A DNA stretch of 64,000 nucleotides from Chitinophaga rhizosphaerae (GTDB lineage: Bacteria; Bacteroidota; Bacteroidia; Chitinophagales; Chitinophagaceae): positions 310,001 through 374,000 of the forward strand of contig NZ_RXLO01000004.1 in assembly GCF_003958645.1 (NCBI RefSeq). Direction: 5' to 3'. This document shows, in pieces, positions 38,101 to 44,251 of the stretch. A program made the translations under genes and the position numbers. A model generated the notes under the pieces. That model was not told the origin of the DNA and did no database searches. It saw only the letters and a program-made list of their open reading frames with translations. How positions within the stretch are numbered: the stretch's first letter is position 1; every line of letters begins with the position of its first letter.

Positions 38101-40924
38101 TGACGCGGAACTTCGGCGTTCCGCCCAACCCGATTCCCAGCGCCTGCACGTGAATGAGGTCTGTACCGAGATTCATGGCCGGCCCTGCCGTAGCAGCGCC
38201 CAGGTAAGGTTGCAGGCTGATATTGGTGAGGATCGATTTGGTGTAGAGTACGCCGGGCAGCTCCAGATCGAGGATGATACTGTCGCCCGACTGGTAGATA
38301 CCGGGGAATTTGATGAGTTGGCCTACGGTGCTGGCAACGCCTACCGGCGAAGACAGCGTGCTGAAAGTGGTGGGGTTACCGTCTACCGCGTTGCCGGGGT
38401 CGGAAACGGAGCAGAGCAGGCAAACGCCGCCGAGTTTCGGGCTTTCTTCTTCAAAGCCGTAAGACCACAGCGGGCCAGCGCCGCCGCCAAGGTTTACCGT
38501 GGCGAGGGTGCGGGTAAAGCTCTTCTTACCGTCTGGCGTAGCGGCTTCCACATAATACCGCGCTTTGGCCGTGAGGTTGGGCGTGTTGAAAGTGGCGCCT
38601 GTAAACACCGGAGAACCGCCGGTGGGCGTGGTGTACCAGTTGAAAGTGGCCGTAGCCAACCGGTTCGCGGCGGTGATAGTGGCGGATGTTCCGTACGGAA
38701 CGGTCTGCATGGCGGGGTTCACTGCCACGGGAATTGTAGCCGTAGCTTCATAAACCTGCAGATTCGCCAGGCCGCCGATGAGCGGGGCCAGCGAAATCTG
38801 TACCGCATCGAAATCGGTATTCACCGGCAGGCTCACCCGGAACTTGCCGGTGGGGCCTACCCCGATACCGAGCGCGAATGCGTTCGCAAGACTGGTATTG
38901 AAAGCGGCCGCATCATTGTTGGCGGTGCTGCCGTTGAATGTTTCTACCCTGATGCCGCTGAGCAGTTGCAGCGAAAGCAACTGACCGGCGGGGATGCCCA
39001 GGTCGAGGATGATGCTGTCTCCCGCATGGTAATTACCCGGGAAACGGATCAGCTGGCCTGCGTTGGAAAGTACGCCCGCGGCGATGTTGATGGTAGACGC
39101 GGTCGTAGTGTCCTGGTCAACCGCCAGTTGCGGATTGGAGACGGAGCAACCTACGCAAACGCCGCTGAGTACGGGGCTGGTTTCCGTATCACCGTACGTC
39201 CAGAGCGGCCCGTCGGAGCCGCCGACCCTCACGGGCACTGCGGTGCGGGTGTAACTGGTAATCCCGTTGGCAACCGCTTCCACGTAATAGGTGGTGCTGC
39301 GGGTGAGGTCCGGGGTGTTGAAAGTGGCGCTGGTGCTCACGGGCGAGCCGCCGGTGGGTGTGGTGTACCAGTTGAACGTGGCACCGGCTGGGCGGACCGT
39401 GGCGGCGAGGCTGGCCGACGTTCCGTAGGGAACGACGGGGGCTGCGGGGCTCACGGCCACAGGGATCATGGCTACTGCTTCATATACACGGAGGGTGGCA
39501 AGTTCTGCCAGTACAGCGTTGAGGTTCACCTGCACACCGTCGAAGGAGGCGGATGCGGGAACGCTCACGCGGAATTTGGGAGTACCTCCCAGGCCGACGC
39601 CAAGCGCCTGAACCTGGATCAGGTCCGTGCCGAGGCTGATGGAAGGCCCTGCGGCGGCGGCGCCGAGGTAGGGTTGGAGGGAAATATTGGTGAGGATGGA
39701 TTTCGTGTAAAGAACGCCGGGCAGTTCCAGGTCGAGGATGATACTGTCTCCCGACTGGTAAATCCCCGGGAATTTGATCAGCTGGCCGACAGTGCTGGCT
39801 ACGCCAACGGGCGAGGAGATGGTGCTGAATGTGGCGGGGTCTGCATCTATCGCGTTACCGGGATCGGTGACCGAGCAAAGCGCGCAGATACCGCCGAGCT
39901 TGGGGCTTTCCTGCTGGTCGCCGTAGCTCCAGAGCAGTCCGGGCCCGCCGCCGACGTCTACGGTGACGCCCGTACGAAGTATGCTGGTGAGGCCATCGGC
40001 GGTGGTGGTGGCTTCCACGTAGTAGTCATGGACGCCGCGGGTGAGCACCGGAGCGTAGGTGGCGCCGGTGTTCAGGAGGGTGCCGCCGGTGGGGGCGTCG
40101 TACCAACGGAAGGTTGCCGCGCCGAGGCGGTGGGAGGCCGTCATGGTAGCGGCCTGGCCTGCGGGACTGACGATAGGATCATCGGCAGGGGCGATCGTTA
40201 CCGGCACCACGGCCGCGGCCTGGAAGAGTTGCATGTCGTACGAAAGGCTGATGAGCCCGCCGAAGGTGATGGCAACCTGGTCGAACTGGCTGGTGATGGG
40301 GATCACGGCTCTTCTTTTACCGGTGGAGCCGACGCCGAGCAGTTGTACGTTGAGGGCGGAGCCGAGGCGGACGTCCTGTTTGGCGGTGTTGCCGCTGCCG
40401 AGGTACGTGCGCACGCGAACGTTGTTCAGCACTGAAGCATCAACCAGACCGGTGGTGGTCAGCGCGAAGTCGACCACGAGGCTGTCGCCCGCTTCATAAG
40501 TACCGGGGAATACGATCCGTTGGCCCATTTCTGAGATGAGCCCTACCTCCATATTATATAATGCGGCGGTGTTGGGATCGTTATCGATCGCGAAGTTGGG
40601 GTCGGAGATCGAGCAACCGATACAAAGTAGCGGGTTGAGGATGTTGGACGCCGTAGTACCGCGGGAGTAAATGGGCCCGGCGGCGAAGAAACTACGTATA
40701 GACATCACATTTAGCCAGGACAGCCTGGCATCGTCATGCAATACCGGGGATCTCCCGTGCCAGTTTTCGGGCAGGGGCGACGGGGCTTTCTCCGGGTACC
40801 ACCAATATTGATTATATGCTGCAGGGGCTGCAGCGCGCGCGTTTCCGTTCCATCCGAGCACCAGGGCTGCGGACAGCACGAGGAAGAAGCGCCATAAGCA
40901 ATTCGGAGTAACATTACAACTCAT
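25898..40924 (-). CDS. Giant T9SS-secreted repeat protein (SprB-like adhesin), about 5,008 residues
   Basis: Very large predicted surface adhesin. The ATG at 40924 gives a signal peptide ending near ARAAA; a GTG at 40972 would add 16 residues. There are 11 modules of about 160 residues, each opening with a CxxC motif and an AVDxDxxT-type line (first Cys near residues 101, 347, 590, 835, 1078, 1323, 1568, 1816, 2143, 2643 and 3314). These alternate with about 35 Ig-like CHU_C-type repeats of about 82-86 residues (RWYDAATGG, YYVEAV). Then come an FN3-like domain and a type B sorting domain (FVPNAFTPNNDGTNDIL, GTITIVR). PorP/SprF and PorE-like genes follow on the same strand. A role in adhesion, gliding or biofilm is inferred from SprB-like genetics; the ligand is unknown. 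Confidence 0.9.
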   Translation of the reverse strand: MSCNVTPNCLWRFFLVLSAALVLGWNGNARAAAPAAYNQYWWYPEKAPSPLPENWHGRSPVLHDDARLSWLNVMSIRSFFAAGPIYSRGTTASNILNPLLCIGCSISDPNFAIDNDPNTAALYNMEVGLISEMGQRIVFPGTYEAGDSLVVDFALTTTGLVDASVLNNVRVRTYLGSGNTAKQDVRLGSALNVQLLGVGSTGKRRAVIPITSQFDQVAITFGGLISLSYDMQLFQAAAVVPVTIAPADDPIVSPAGQAATMTASHRLGAATFRWYDAPTGGTLLNTGATYAPVLTRGVHDYYVEATTTADGLTSILRTGVTVDVGGGPGLLWSYGDQQESPKLGGICALCSVTDPGNAIDADPATFSTISSPVGVASTVGQLIKFPGIYQSGDSIILDLELPGVLYTKSILTNISLQPYLGAAAAGPSISLGTDLIQVQALGVGLGGTPKFRVSVPASASFDGVQVNLNAVLAELATLRVYEAVAMIPVAVSPAAPVVPYGTSASLAATVRPAGATFNWYTTPTGGSPVSTSATFNTPDLTRSTTYYVEAVANGITSYTRTAVPVRVGGSDGPLWTYGDTETSPVLSGVCVGCSVSNPQLAVDQDTTTASTINIAAGVLSNAGQLIRFPGNYHAGDSIILDLGIPAGQLLSLQLLSGIRVETFNGSTANNDAAAFNTSLANAFALGIGVGPTGKFRVSLPVNTDFDAVQISLAPLIGGLANLQVYEATATIPVAVNPAMQTVPYGTSATITAANRLATATFNWYTTPTGGSPVFTGATFNTPNLTAKARYYVEAATPDGKKSFTRTLATVNLGGGAGPLWSYGFEEESPKLGGVCLLCSVSDPGNAVDGNPTTFSTLSSPVGVASTVGQLIKFPGIYQSGDSIILDLELPGVLYTKSILTNISLQPYLGAATAGPAMNLGTDLIHVQALGIGLGGTPKFRVSMPVTTSFDAVQVNLNAVLAELATLRVYEAVAMIPVSVTPNPAVVPYGTSASLSATVRPAGATFNWYTAPTGGSPVGTGATFNSPNLTRSTTYYVEATADGVTSYVRTAVPVRVGGADGPLWSYGDNETSPVLSGICLGCTVNNPELAVDEDTTTASTITIPLGVLSNAGQLIRFPGNYHPGDSIILDLGIPAGQLLSLNLLNSIRIETFNGTTSNNDAAAFSTALANAQVLGIPVGATGKFRVTLPAGADFDAVQISLAPVVGGLSNLQVFEATAMVPLTVAPSVQTVPLNTSATIGATIRLGDATVNWYTTPTGGSPVGTGASFNTPNLTRQTFYWAEASTPDGKKSFVRTMATVNVGGGPGPLWTYGDQQAGPVIGGVCVGCSITDPAKAVDEDTTTSSLLSMPLGALGSISQVIHFPGVYQAGDSIALFLELPDQLFSLSALGGLTAQTYLNNVPNGDVIALNNSLVRLEPLGLGVGSTGKFRVTFPVGTNFDGVSIGTTALLAGLNGLRVYEAVAFMPLTITPPAPVIASGATATMTASVRAPGATYSWFTEPKGGTAVGNAAAFTTPVLTRTKQYFAEAFTPADGKRSFSRTAATVTVNGGPGPLWTYGDLQQSPLIGGICLGCGVSNPNNAVDQDTTTASQITMTVGALGSVGQLIKFPGTYQAGDSIALFLGVPNQLVNAQLLSGIRVETYSGDTPNGNPVTLDNDLADLQLLGLDVTGDVAKFKVVIPATTGFDGVRVDLNGVVAALGSLNVYEAAAFVPVTVAPPNATVPFGNTQTFNASIRFPGATFSWYETPTGGVPVATTATFTTPTLLKDKTYYVQAATPDGLTSFIRTSVPVTVTVGPASPDLSCGRGATSTATGTVGLCLLCGVDDAALAVDANPETASSLHLPVGLLGGSVYQRISFPTASTPGDSLRVVVGSTTGLLDLNLLAGTTVRPRIGTTENTADVKTLNSGLLNLQLLNGGTRSVISFVPTAAFDNVEIRLTGVVSALNEINVFYVQQITARPTIAADTVNVCSGQTATLNATVPAGNTVRWYSTATGGTPLATGASFVTPAISANTVYYAEAVSGTTNCPSETRVPVVVQVGLAEVTVTANSVTIPQGSTATFTVNSPNPALTYQWYDVPVGGTAIFTGPSFTTPALQSTTTYYVEATNATGCASAQRVAVVANVTITNPDVPCDVATTQVSSVNGICIGCFVDNQAAAVDASANSASSLHVVAGLLGAYAQQTLIFPSSSDAGDSVRILISFPSSLADVALLGGTQVATYNGTTFNNDRVAINNSLVNLRLLAGNTQAVIAFKPNAVFDRVEVRLNSGVATLISALNIHYAQRLIAVPDVTPDTVTTCAGGTATFNVAPKPNTLFRWYTTPAGGTPIATGTSFTTGPVSVDSVFYVEAVKTSTNCANPVRTKAFVKMGAAPAAPTVESTTVTTCEGTTATLRATGPAGATFNWYTSATGGTSVFTGADFTTPVLDSSVIYYVEGISAGGCASAARTAVQVNVTERPAVPDVTPASAAVCVGGNASLSATSTTAGVDFKWYSDAGLTNLVFTGPVFNTPAITSNTTYYVVAASGQCVSTTARTVNVLVEAPPAAPIVSINPASGTVEYGQTATLTISTPQAGATYNWYLQPTGGSPVHTGNSFTTPQLSNATTFYAETVSAGGCASSTRTAVTVNVNRDFNPGCDFANQATSSINGICLLCAVNNPDNAVDNDTTNFANISIPVGVAGDVTYNLNFPSLAAAGDTVKLRFATPSGLLDATALGRIEITSFNGNTSNNDTRALNSGLLRVELLGGANQQVVLFKPTGAYNRIQLRVRSLVGALMNVNVYYANRVLAAPTITASDSTICAGSTTVLTAVASDSATVRWYTQATGGTPVFTGKVFTTPALSATTTYYAESFRASTNCPNPARTAFTVNVLQIPPSPAIIAGDTTICAGNNAVLKARPSDPSLTIRWFAAASGGTPLSLDSVFTTPALSANTTYYVEAYNGTCGSATRTSVTVTVSTAPPAPVLEADSVGICAGANATLRVTAPAAGVVYRWYTTLTGGTPVFEGATFTTPALNGTTIYYVEAIRSAGGCPNAGGRVSATVTVGTTPAAPTVENTTVATCAGTSATLRATAPAGATFRWYTQQSGGTPVFTGATYITAALNSSVSYYVEAVSAGGCASATRTAVQVNVSERPAVPDVTPGNATVCIGSSAVLSATSTTPGVDFKWYSDASLTNLVFTGAVFTTPALGANATYYVVAVSGQCTSATPRTVTVMAEALPASPAVTIVPASGMINYGQTAILTITTPNAAHTYRWYTQASGGTAFHTGTSFTTPQLANTTVYYVEALTAGGCASANRTAVTINVNRDFNPGCDFANAATSSINGICVLCAVNNPDNAVDNDTTNFANISIPVGVAGDVTYNLNFPGLAAAGDTVKLRFATPGGLLDATALGRIEITSFNGATSNGDTRALNSSLLRVEVLGGANQQVVLFSPGAPYTSVQIRVRSLVGALMNMNVYYANRVLASPTIATNNVTICAGTSTTLTATASDSATVRWYTQATGGRPVFVGKVFNTPVLNTTTTYYAEAYRASTDCANPIRTQATVNVLPVPPAPAIIAGDTTICIGNNAVLKARPANPAHTIRWFATATGGTALSLDSVFTTPNLTANTTYYAEAYNGTCGTATRVPVTVTVATLPPAPVLVADSISICTGATGTLSVQNPVAGVVYRWYNVISGGTPIFTGNSFVTPALTNTTIYYVEAIRSAGGCPNAGGRVAATVNVNLAPAIPVVTNATTAVCLGKTATVSVSNPQAGITYRWYAAPTGGAPIFTGAVFNTPAITDTISYFVDAVGISGCTSPARAKVHVTVNALPPAPTVLATSLTVCLGGRDTLRVLNPTAGITYNWYDQPGGTLLSTGANFPIGPVNAADSFYVQAVNASGCGSAALTRVTVAVAANPVAPVVAGSTSICPGDTVRLSIQNPAAGVTYRWFNAPAGGNLLGTGSTFTATGVTSNVTYYAEALNTGGCVSTSRTAVLVTVNPAPPVVTVDAASKSICIGTTATLNVMNPQANLTYRWYDAATGGNLVGTGASFTTPVLNANRNFYVQAVNSSNCVSASRTQVSVTVTPRPGTPTVTNGEVTVCAGNRPTASVSNPVAGITYRWYDAPIGGTLLFTGNSYTTATPLTMRDTIYVEAVNAGDCASGNRAQVILIATAAPAQPVVVGGTTVCAGDTVRLSIQTPQAGITYSWYSTATGGTPLATGTSFTVNAISASTSFYVEANNGTCASTGRTVVAITVNPVPGSVTVDATAKTACAGSTAVLNVTNPQANLTYRWFNAANGGTLLGSGTSFSTPVLTGNTSFYVEAVNTSNCASNNRTQVMVTVSPAPATPTVTAGTVTVCAGNRPNASVSNPVAGITYRWYDAPSGGTLLFTGANYTSATPLTMRDTIYVEAVNTSSCASTNRAQVILIAAAGPAVPVIVGNTNVCAGAPISLSVQSPQAGITYRWYDAANGGSLLFTGSTYAPTGITATTSFYVESDNGTCASATRAAVTVTISPAPPVVTVDAAAKTVCAGNMATINVTNPQAGLTYRWYDAATGGTLLGTGTSFTTPAMTANDIFYVEAVNAGNCASSMRTSVNVTVTAGPDVPLVVEGEVIVCRGDRATGRVRNARTDYQYRWYDAPSGGNLLFTGASYTTPAGLTAKDTVYVEASLLGGSCASNGRAQVIFIPADAPSVPVLANGGTVNICSGATATFTIQNPVANVTYRWYDAATGGTLLQSGTMASYTTGALTSSLTVYVEAVVGGSCTSAGRATARAEVGGIPVVPVVTADANTICPDSTVDIRATSTQAGTTFTWFTSATGGTPIFTGPVFTTPALTAATTYYVAASNASGCVSATRTPVTINVYAVLPAPTVSISDKTATSVTFSWNAIAGALGYRVSTDGGATFTQPSSGLLGTTHTVTGLQPNQTVTLQVMTVGASECQNSAWFQGGGSTDNPAGNLVFVPNAFTPNNDGTNDILYVYGTTIRQMEFRVYNQWGQLVFESRDRGRGWDGTMSGRKQPVGVYNYVLRAVLQDGTVVNKRGTITIVR
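26450..30575 (-). repeat. Tandem array of about 16 Ig-like repeats in the giant gene
   Basis: Consecutive units of about 250-260 bp each encode TVCxG...NPxAGxTYRWYDA...GTSFTTP...YYVEAVN..CAS patterns. A higher-order period of three units can be seen in the middle: units beginning VTVDA, TVTxGxVTVCAGNRP and VVxGxTxVCAG recur three times in the same order, a period near 740 bp. Confidence 0.8.
30983..40624 (-). repeat. Eleven CxxC modules with growing Ig spacing
   Basis: The lower coordinates of the first CxxC cysteine codon in each module are 40622, 39884, 39155, 38420, 37691, 36956, 36221, 35477, 34496, 32996 and 30983. The spacings are 738, 729, 735, 729, 735, 735, 744, 981, 1500 and 2013 bp, all multiples of three. 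The first seven modules carry one Ig repeat each, then 2, 4, 6 and finally 16. Modules 2 and 4 resemble each other, as do 3 and 5, which shows a two-module duplication. Confidence 0.8.
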
Positions 40925-41633
40925 ACGACAATGGTTTGGGTTTATATTATGCTTGTGTTGAACTTTCGACACTTCGGGAAGGAACTACTGTTTTTGGTTG
41001 GAAGCAGGGTTTCCCGGTCAAACGACTCTGGCTGCAGAGGCTATGATGAAAAAGGAGAATGACTGTCTGCATCAAAAAGGTTCAGGATTACAAAGCCGCG
41101 CTTTACAGTTTTTGATAGGATGCATTCTTCGGTTTAATATCATGGATTCTCGAAGCGATTTAACGATGCTAAATTAACTGGCAGAGATGCGAAATCGATG
41201 GGCCATTCTTATTCATTCCAATGCATGATAATCGTTCTGTTCATTGTTAGAAATTCTGTTCATTTTGTTCATTTTTTATTATTTTGAACAAAAGCAGTTC
41301 AAATTTTGTATCGCGGTTTATTCATGAGACTTGTCACCTTGAGGTCAAAACGAAATATTTATGCATCACCTGTTCATCCTTTCCGTTTATTTTATCCTCT
41401 CTGTTAATAAAATAGTTAGGAACACAGATTATTAAAAAAATTTCCACAGGGGTTAGTATATTACATTAGCATGATTATCAGATAATTATAAACGATTTAT
41501 CTCTATGAGTACATCTGTTCATTCCATTCATTTGTTAAAAACAGAAATCCAAACGTTCATTCCTTTACGTATTTATTCATTTCAATCAGGATCCCGGCAT
41601 ACCATAATCCTAATCCATTAATTGTACGCCCTT
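40925..41633. promoter_or_regulatory. 709-bp AT-rich divergent control region with GTTCAT repeats
   Basis: No gene is seen here. GTTCAT occurs with near-identical flanks at 41237-41245, 41256-41264, 41265-41273, 41370-41378, 41515-41523 and 41554-41561; the first five begin (C/T)TGTTCAT. A perfect 9-bp inverted repeat, TTTTGTTCA (41263-41271) / TGAACAAAA (41285-41293), lies inside the first cluster. The region separates the giant gene from the STAND gene and may hold operators for both. I could not place exact promoters. Confidence 0.5.
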
Positions 41634-44204
41634 ATGATCGATCTGTCCTACGACTTTATCATTACATTACAGTCGGAAGTATTGCGGCAATTCGGCGTCG
41701 AGAATCTGCAACCCAATCAATGCAAGCATCTCACGCAGGCTATTATGAACCACACAGGAAAACTGGTTAGTGAAACTACCCTCAAAAGGGTATTCGGTTT
41801 CGCCGTCACACAACACAGCTTTTCCCGCTACACCCTCAACACGCTCGCGCAATATTGCCGGTTCCGTGACTGGGAAGATTTTCAAAACCATTTCTACAAA
41901 AAGCAATTCCATCAACCCGCCGGGCAGGATAATTCCAAATGGGACGACGTTCGCCGCAAAGCATCCGCCGTTTCCCACTACACCATCCTCACCCTCCGCA
42001 ACCGCTGCGGCCTCCCGTTCGATAACACCATCTCCCGCGGCTATTGCCTCCAGCACATCGAGAAATTCCTCGAATCCAAATACGCCGCTACCGTGCTCAT
42101 CGCGCCCGCAGGCTGGGGAAAATCCACCTCCCTCGTGCACGCCGCGGAACATTACTGGTTCGGCAGAGCACCCGCCTGCCCGCAAGACATCTGCTGGTTC
42201 ATCAACGCCCACGCCGCAGGAAGCCTCCTCCTCAAAGGATTCTCCCTCTCCTCCTGGCTCGATAACCAACTGAACCTCGGCAACGGCGACAACTTCCGCG
42301 AATACTTCACCAAGCACGCGGATGAAAGATCCGGCCGGCTCATCCTTATCATCGACGGGTTCGACGAGATCGCCATGAGTGCAGACAAACTCAAGCTCCT
42401 TTATAATAAACTGGAAGATTTCGTTTACTCCAACGAACTCCATCCCTGGGTAAAAGTGATCCTCTCCATCCGCTCCAGCACCTGGGGCGAGGTTTTCCAC
42501 CAGTCTCACCAGTACCCCGCCTTCCGCAAATACTGGTACCTCGGTACGGAAATGGACGAAGAAACCAACACCAATATCCCGCCGTTGACGGACCTGGAAC
42601 TGAAATCCGTATTATATAACTTCGACTTCGACCCGGCCACCGTCCGCCTCTTTTCCGACAGCTTCCTCCAGAAGCTCCGCCATCCTTATTATCTCCAGCT
42701 TTTCTGCCAGCTGAGCAACACGCCCGACCACTCCTTCGTCGACGAAAACCTCAGCCTGTTCGAAATCATTTCCCGGTTCATCCAGAACCGTGTCTTCAAT
42801 TCGCCGGCCAACACGTTCAAAATGCAGCTCATCGAAAAACTGCTGAAGCTGTTGGATATGGGAAGAGCCGGTTTATATACCGATAAGAGCAGTCTCCTCA
42901 ACCAGAACGCCGATTATTTCCCGGCGTACAAGGAGCTGTTGGCAGATAACATATTAGTGGAGGAAAACCTCAGCCAGGAGATCATGTTCAACGTGAAAGT
43001 CCGTTTCGCGCACAACTTCCTGCTGGAGTACTTCACGGCCATGCATTACGTAAACCTTTACGGACAAAATGTTTCCGCCCCTTTGCTGGAAGTGATCCTG
43101 GCCGATTTCCCGCAGAGCCCGTTCCGCATCGCAGTATTCAAATGGCTGTTGCGCTATGCGATCACCCGCGGGCAGGCAGACGGTATCCGGGAGTTTTTCC
43201 GCCTCCCGCTGGCCACTTCGGAAAAAGCACACCTGCTGGAGTACGTCGTGATGCATTACCAGCAGGAAGGTTCGCACCAGGAGCAGCTGTCCAACATCTT
43301 CCCGCCGGGATATTTCCGGAAAAACCCGTTCGGGCAGTTCATCTCCGACGATTTCATGCATTTCAAGAAGCGAAAGGTGCTCAATACCTTGCTGAGCATG
43401 GCCGAATCGGCAGACGACCGGCTGAAGATCCGGTGCAACCTGTTCGTAATGGCGCTTATGCAGCTCGATGCGGAGCAATGCGAAATCGAGCTGACCAATA
43501 TCCGCAAGCTTTGTGCGGGCGAGCCCGCGGGAGAAATGTGGATCACCCCCTACGCGGCGTTCCTCTTCATCTACGAATACCTGAAATTCGGGCAGATCGA
43601 CGAAGAGATGAAAGATAAACTCTATCATTATGCGTCGTGCTGGAACTTCGGCAAACAGAAACCCCTTTCCACCGGCGAAGAGGCGGTGTACCGGGCGCTC
43701 TGTTTCATTTTCCTCCTCCTGGGAGATTACCATCAGCTGCTGCTGTTCACCAGCCGGCTGTTCGAACAGCACCCCAGTATCCTTTTCAACCGGACAGACC
43801 CCTTCCGCCTTATGATGCTCTGCTGGAAAGCCCAGGCGCACATCCATACCGGCGACGTGGATTCGGCGAGAAGGCTAAGCTGCCATGTAGAGCGTATCCT
43901 CAAACATTATCCTGCCGAATTTTACAACGGCAAGCACATCGAAACGCTGCAGAAAATCATCGCCGCGCAAATCCACCTGCACGACCAGGAGTTCAACAAA
44001 GCCATCCGCGCCGCGGAATCCGCCATGGATACGGCCCAAAAACTCGATTTCAAGATTTTCGCACTGCTGAACTACAGCATCCTCGACCGGATTTACCATC
44101 AACTCCAGATGGACAAACAGAAGAAGGACGCACAGCAAAAAATGATCGTCATCCGCCAGAGCACCACTTTTATCCAGACCCTGCCCGGGCTCGTGGAACA
44201 TTAA
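41634..44204 (+). CDS. STAND (NACHT-like) ATPase with N-terminal HTH-like segment and helical C-terminus
   Basis: Soluble protein of 856 residues. Residues about 1-80 look like a helix-turn-helix-bearing module common in Bacteroidota signalling proteins (VSETTLKRVFGF, then SFSRYTLNTLAQYCRFRDWEDF). A P-loop NTPase follows, with Walker A APAGWGKST (about 156-164) and Walker B LILIIDGFDEIA (about 235-246); the acidic D-G-F-D-E end is typical of NACHT/STAND. The last 400 residues are helical, with TPR-like arrays (LLLGDYHQLLLFTSRLFEQHP). Such proteins oligomerise on sensing a ligand. It is read away from the giant adhesin gene, so it may regulate it, in a MalT-like way; a role in anti-phage defence is an alternative. 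The ATG at 41634 is preferred to a TTG at 41622. Confidence 0.8.
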   Translation: MIDLSYDFIITLQSEVLRQFGVENLQPNQCKHLTQAIMNHTGKLVSETTLKRVFGFAVTQHSFSRYTLNTLAQYCRFRDWEDFQNHFYKKQFHQPAGQDNSKWDDVRRKASAVSHYTILTLRNRCGLPFDNTISRGYCLQHIEKFLESKYAATVLIAPAGWGKSTSLVHAAEHYWFGRAPACPQDICWFINAHAAGSLLLKGFSLSSWLDNQLNLGNGDNFREYFTKHADERSGRLILIIDGFDEIAMSADKLKLLYNKLEDFVYSNELHPWVKVILSIRSSTWGEVFHQSHQYPAFRKYWYLGTEMDEETNTNIPPLTDLELKSVLYNFDFDPATVRLFSDSFLQKLRHPYYLQLFCQLSNTPDHSFVDENLSLFEIISRFIQNRVFNSPANTFKMQLIEKLLKLLDMGRAGLYTDKSSLLNQNADYFPAYKELLADNILVEENLSQEIMFNVKVRFAHNFLLEYFTAMHYVNLYGQNVSAPLLEVILADFPQSPFRIAVFKWLLRYAITRGQADGIREFFRLPLATSEKAHLLEYVVMHYQQEGSHQEQLSNIFPPGYFRKNPFGQFISDDFMHFKKRKVLNTLLSMAESADDRLKIRCNLFVMALMQLDAEQCEIELTNIRKLCAGEPAGEMWITPYAAFLFIYEYLKFGQIDEEMKDKLYHYASCWNFGKQKPLSTGEEAVYRALCFIFLLLGDYHQLLLFTSRLFEQHPSILFNRTDPFRLMMLCWKAQAHIHTGDVDSARRLSCHVERILKHYPAEFYNGKHIETLQKIIAAQIHLHDQEFNKAIRAAESAMDTAQKLDFKIFALLNYSILDRIYHQLQMDKQKKDAQQKMIVIRQSTTFIQTLPGLVEH

Positions 44205-44227
44205 ACTGTTTACTGGTGGAATTGGCA

Positions 44228-44235
44228 TAATTTTG
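44228..44235 (+). promoter_or_regulatory. Promoter -7 element before the transglutaminase-like gene
   Basis: TAATTTTG is a full TAnnTTTG match, 16 bp before the start codon, so this gene can be transcribed apart from the STAND gene that ends 24 bp upstream of the site. Confidence 0.45.
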
Positions 44236-44251
44236 CGGTGTATAATCGGCA

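Noticed and set aside
27674..40435. Very long plus-strand open frames (up to 1,142 codons) opposite the giant gene
   Set aside because: They mirror the repeat structure of the minus-strand gene and encode Arg/Gly/His-rich sequence with no domain; they are shadows caused by codon use.
26450..40624. Repeats in the giant gene as a possible CRISPR array
   Set aside because: The repeats are in frame, of about 250 and 735 bp, and encode Ig-like and CxxC modules.
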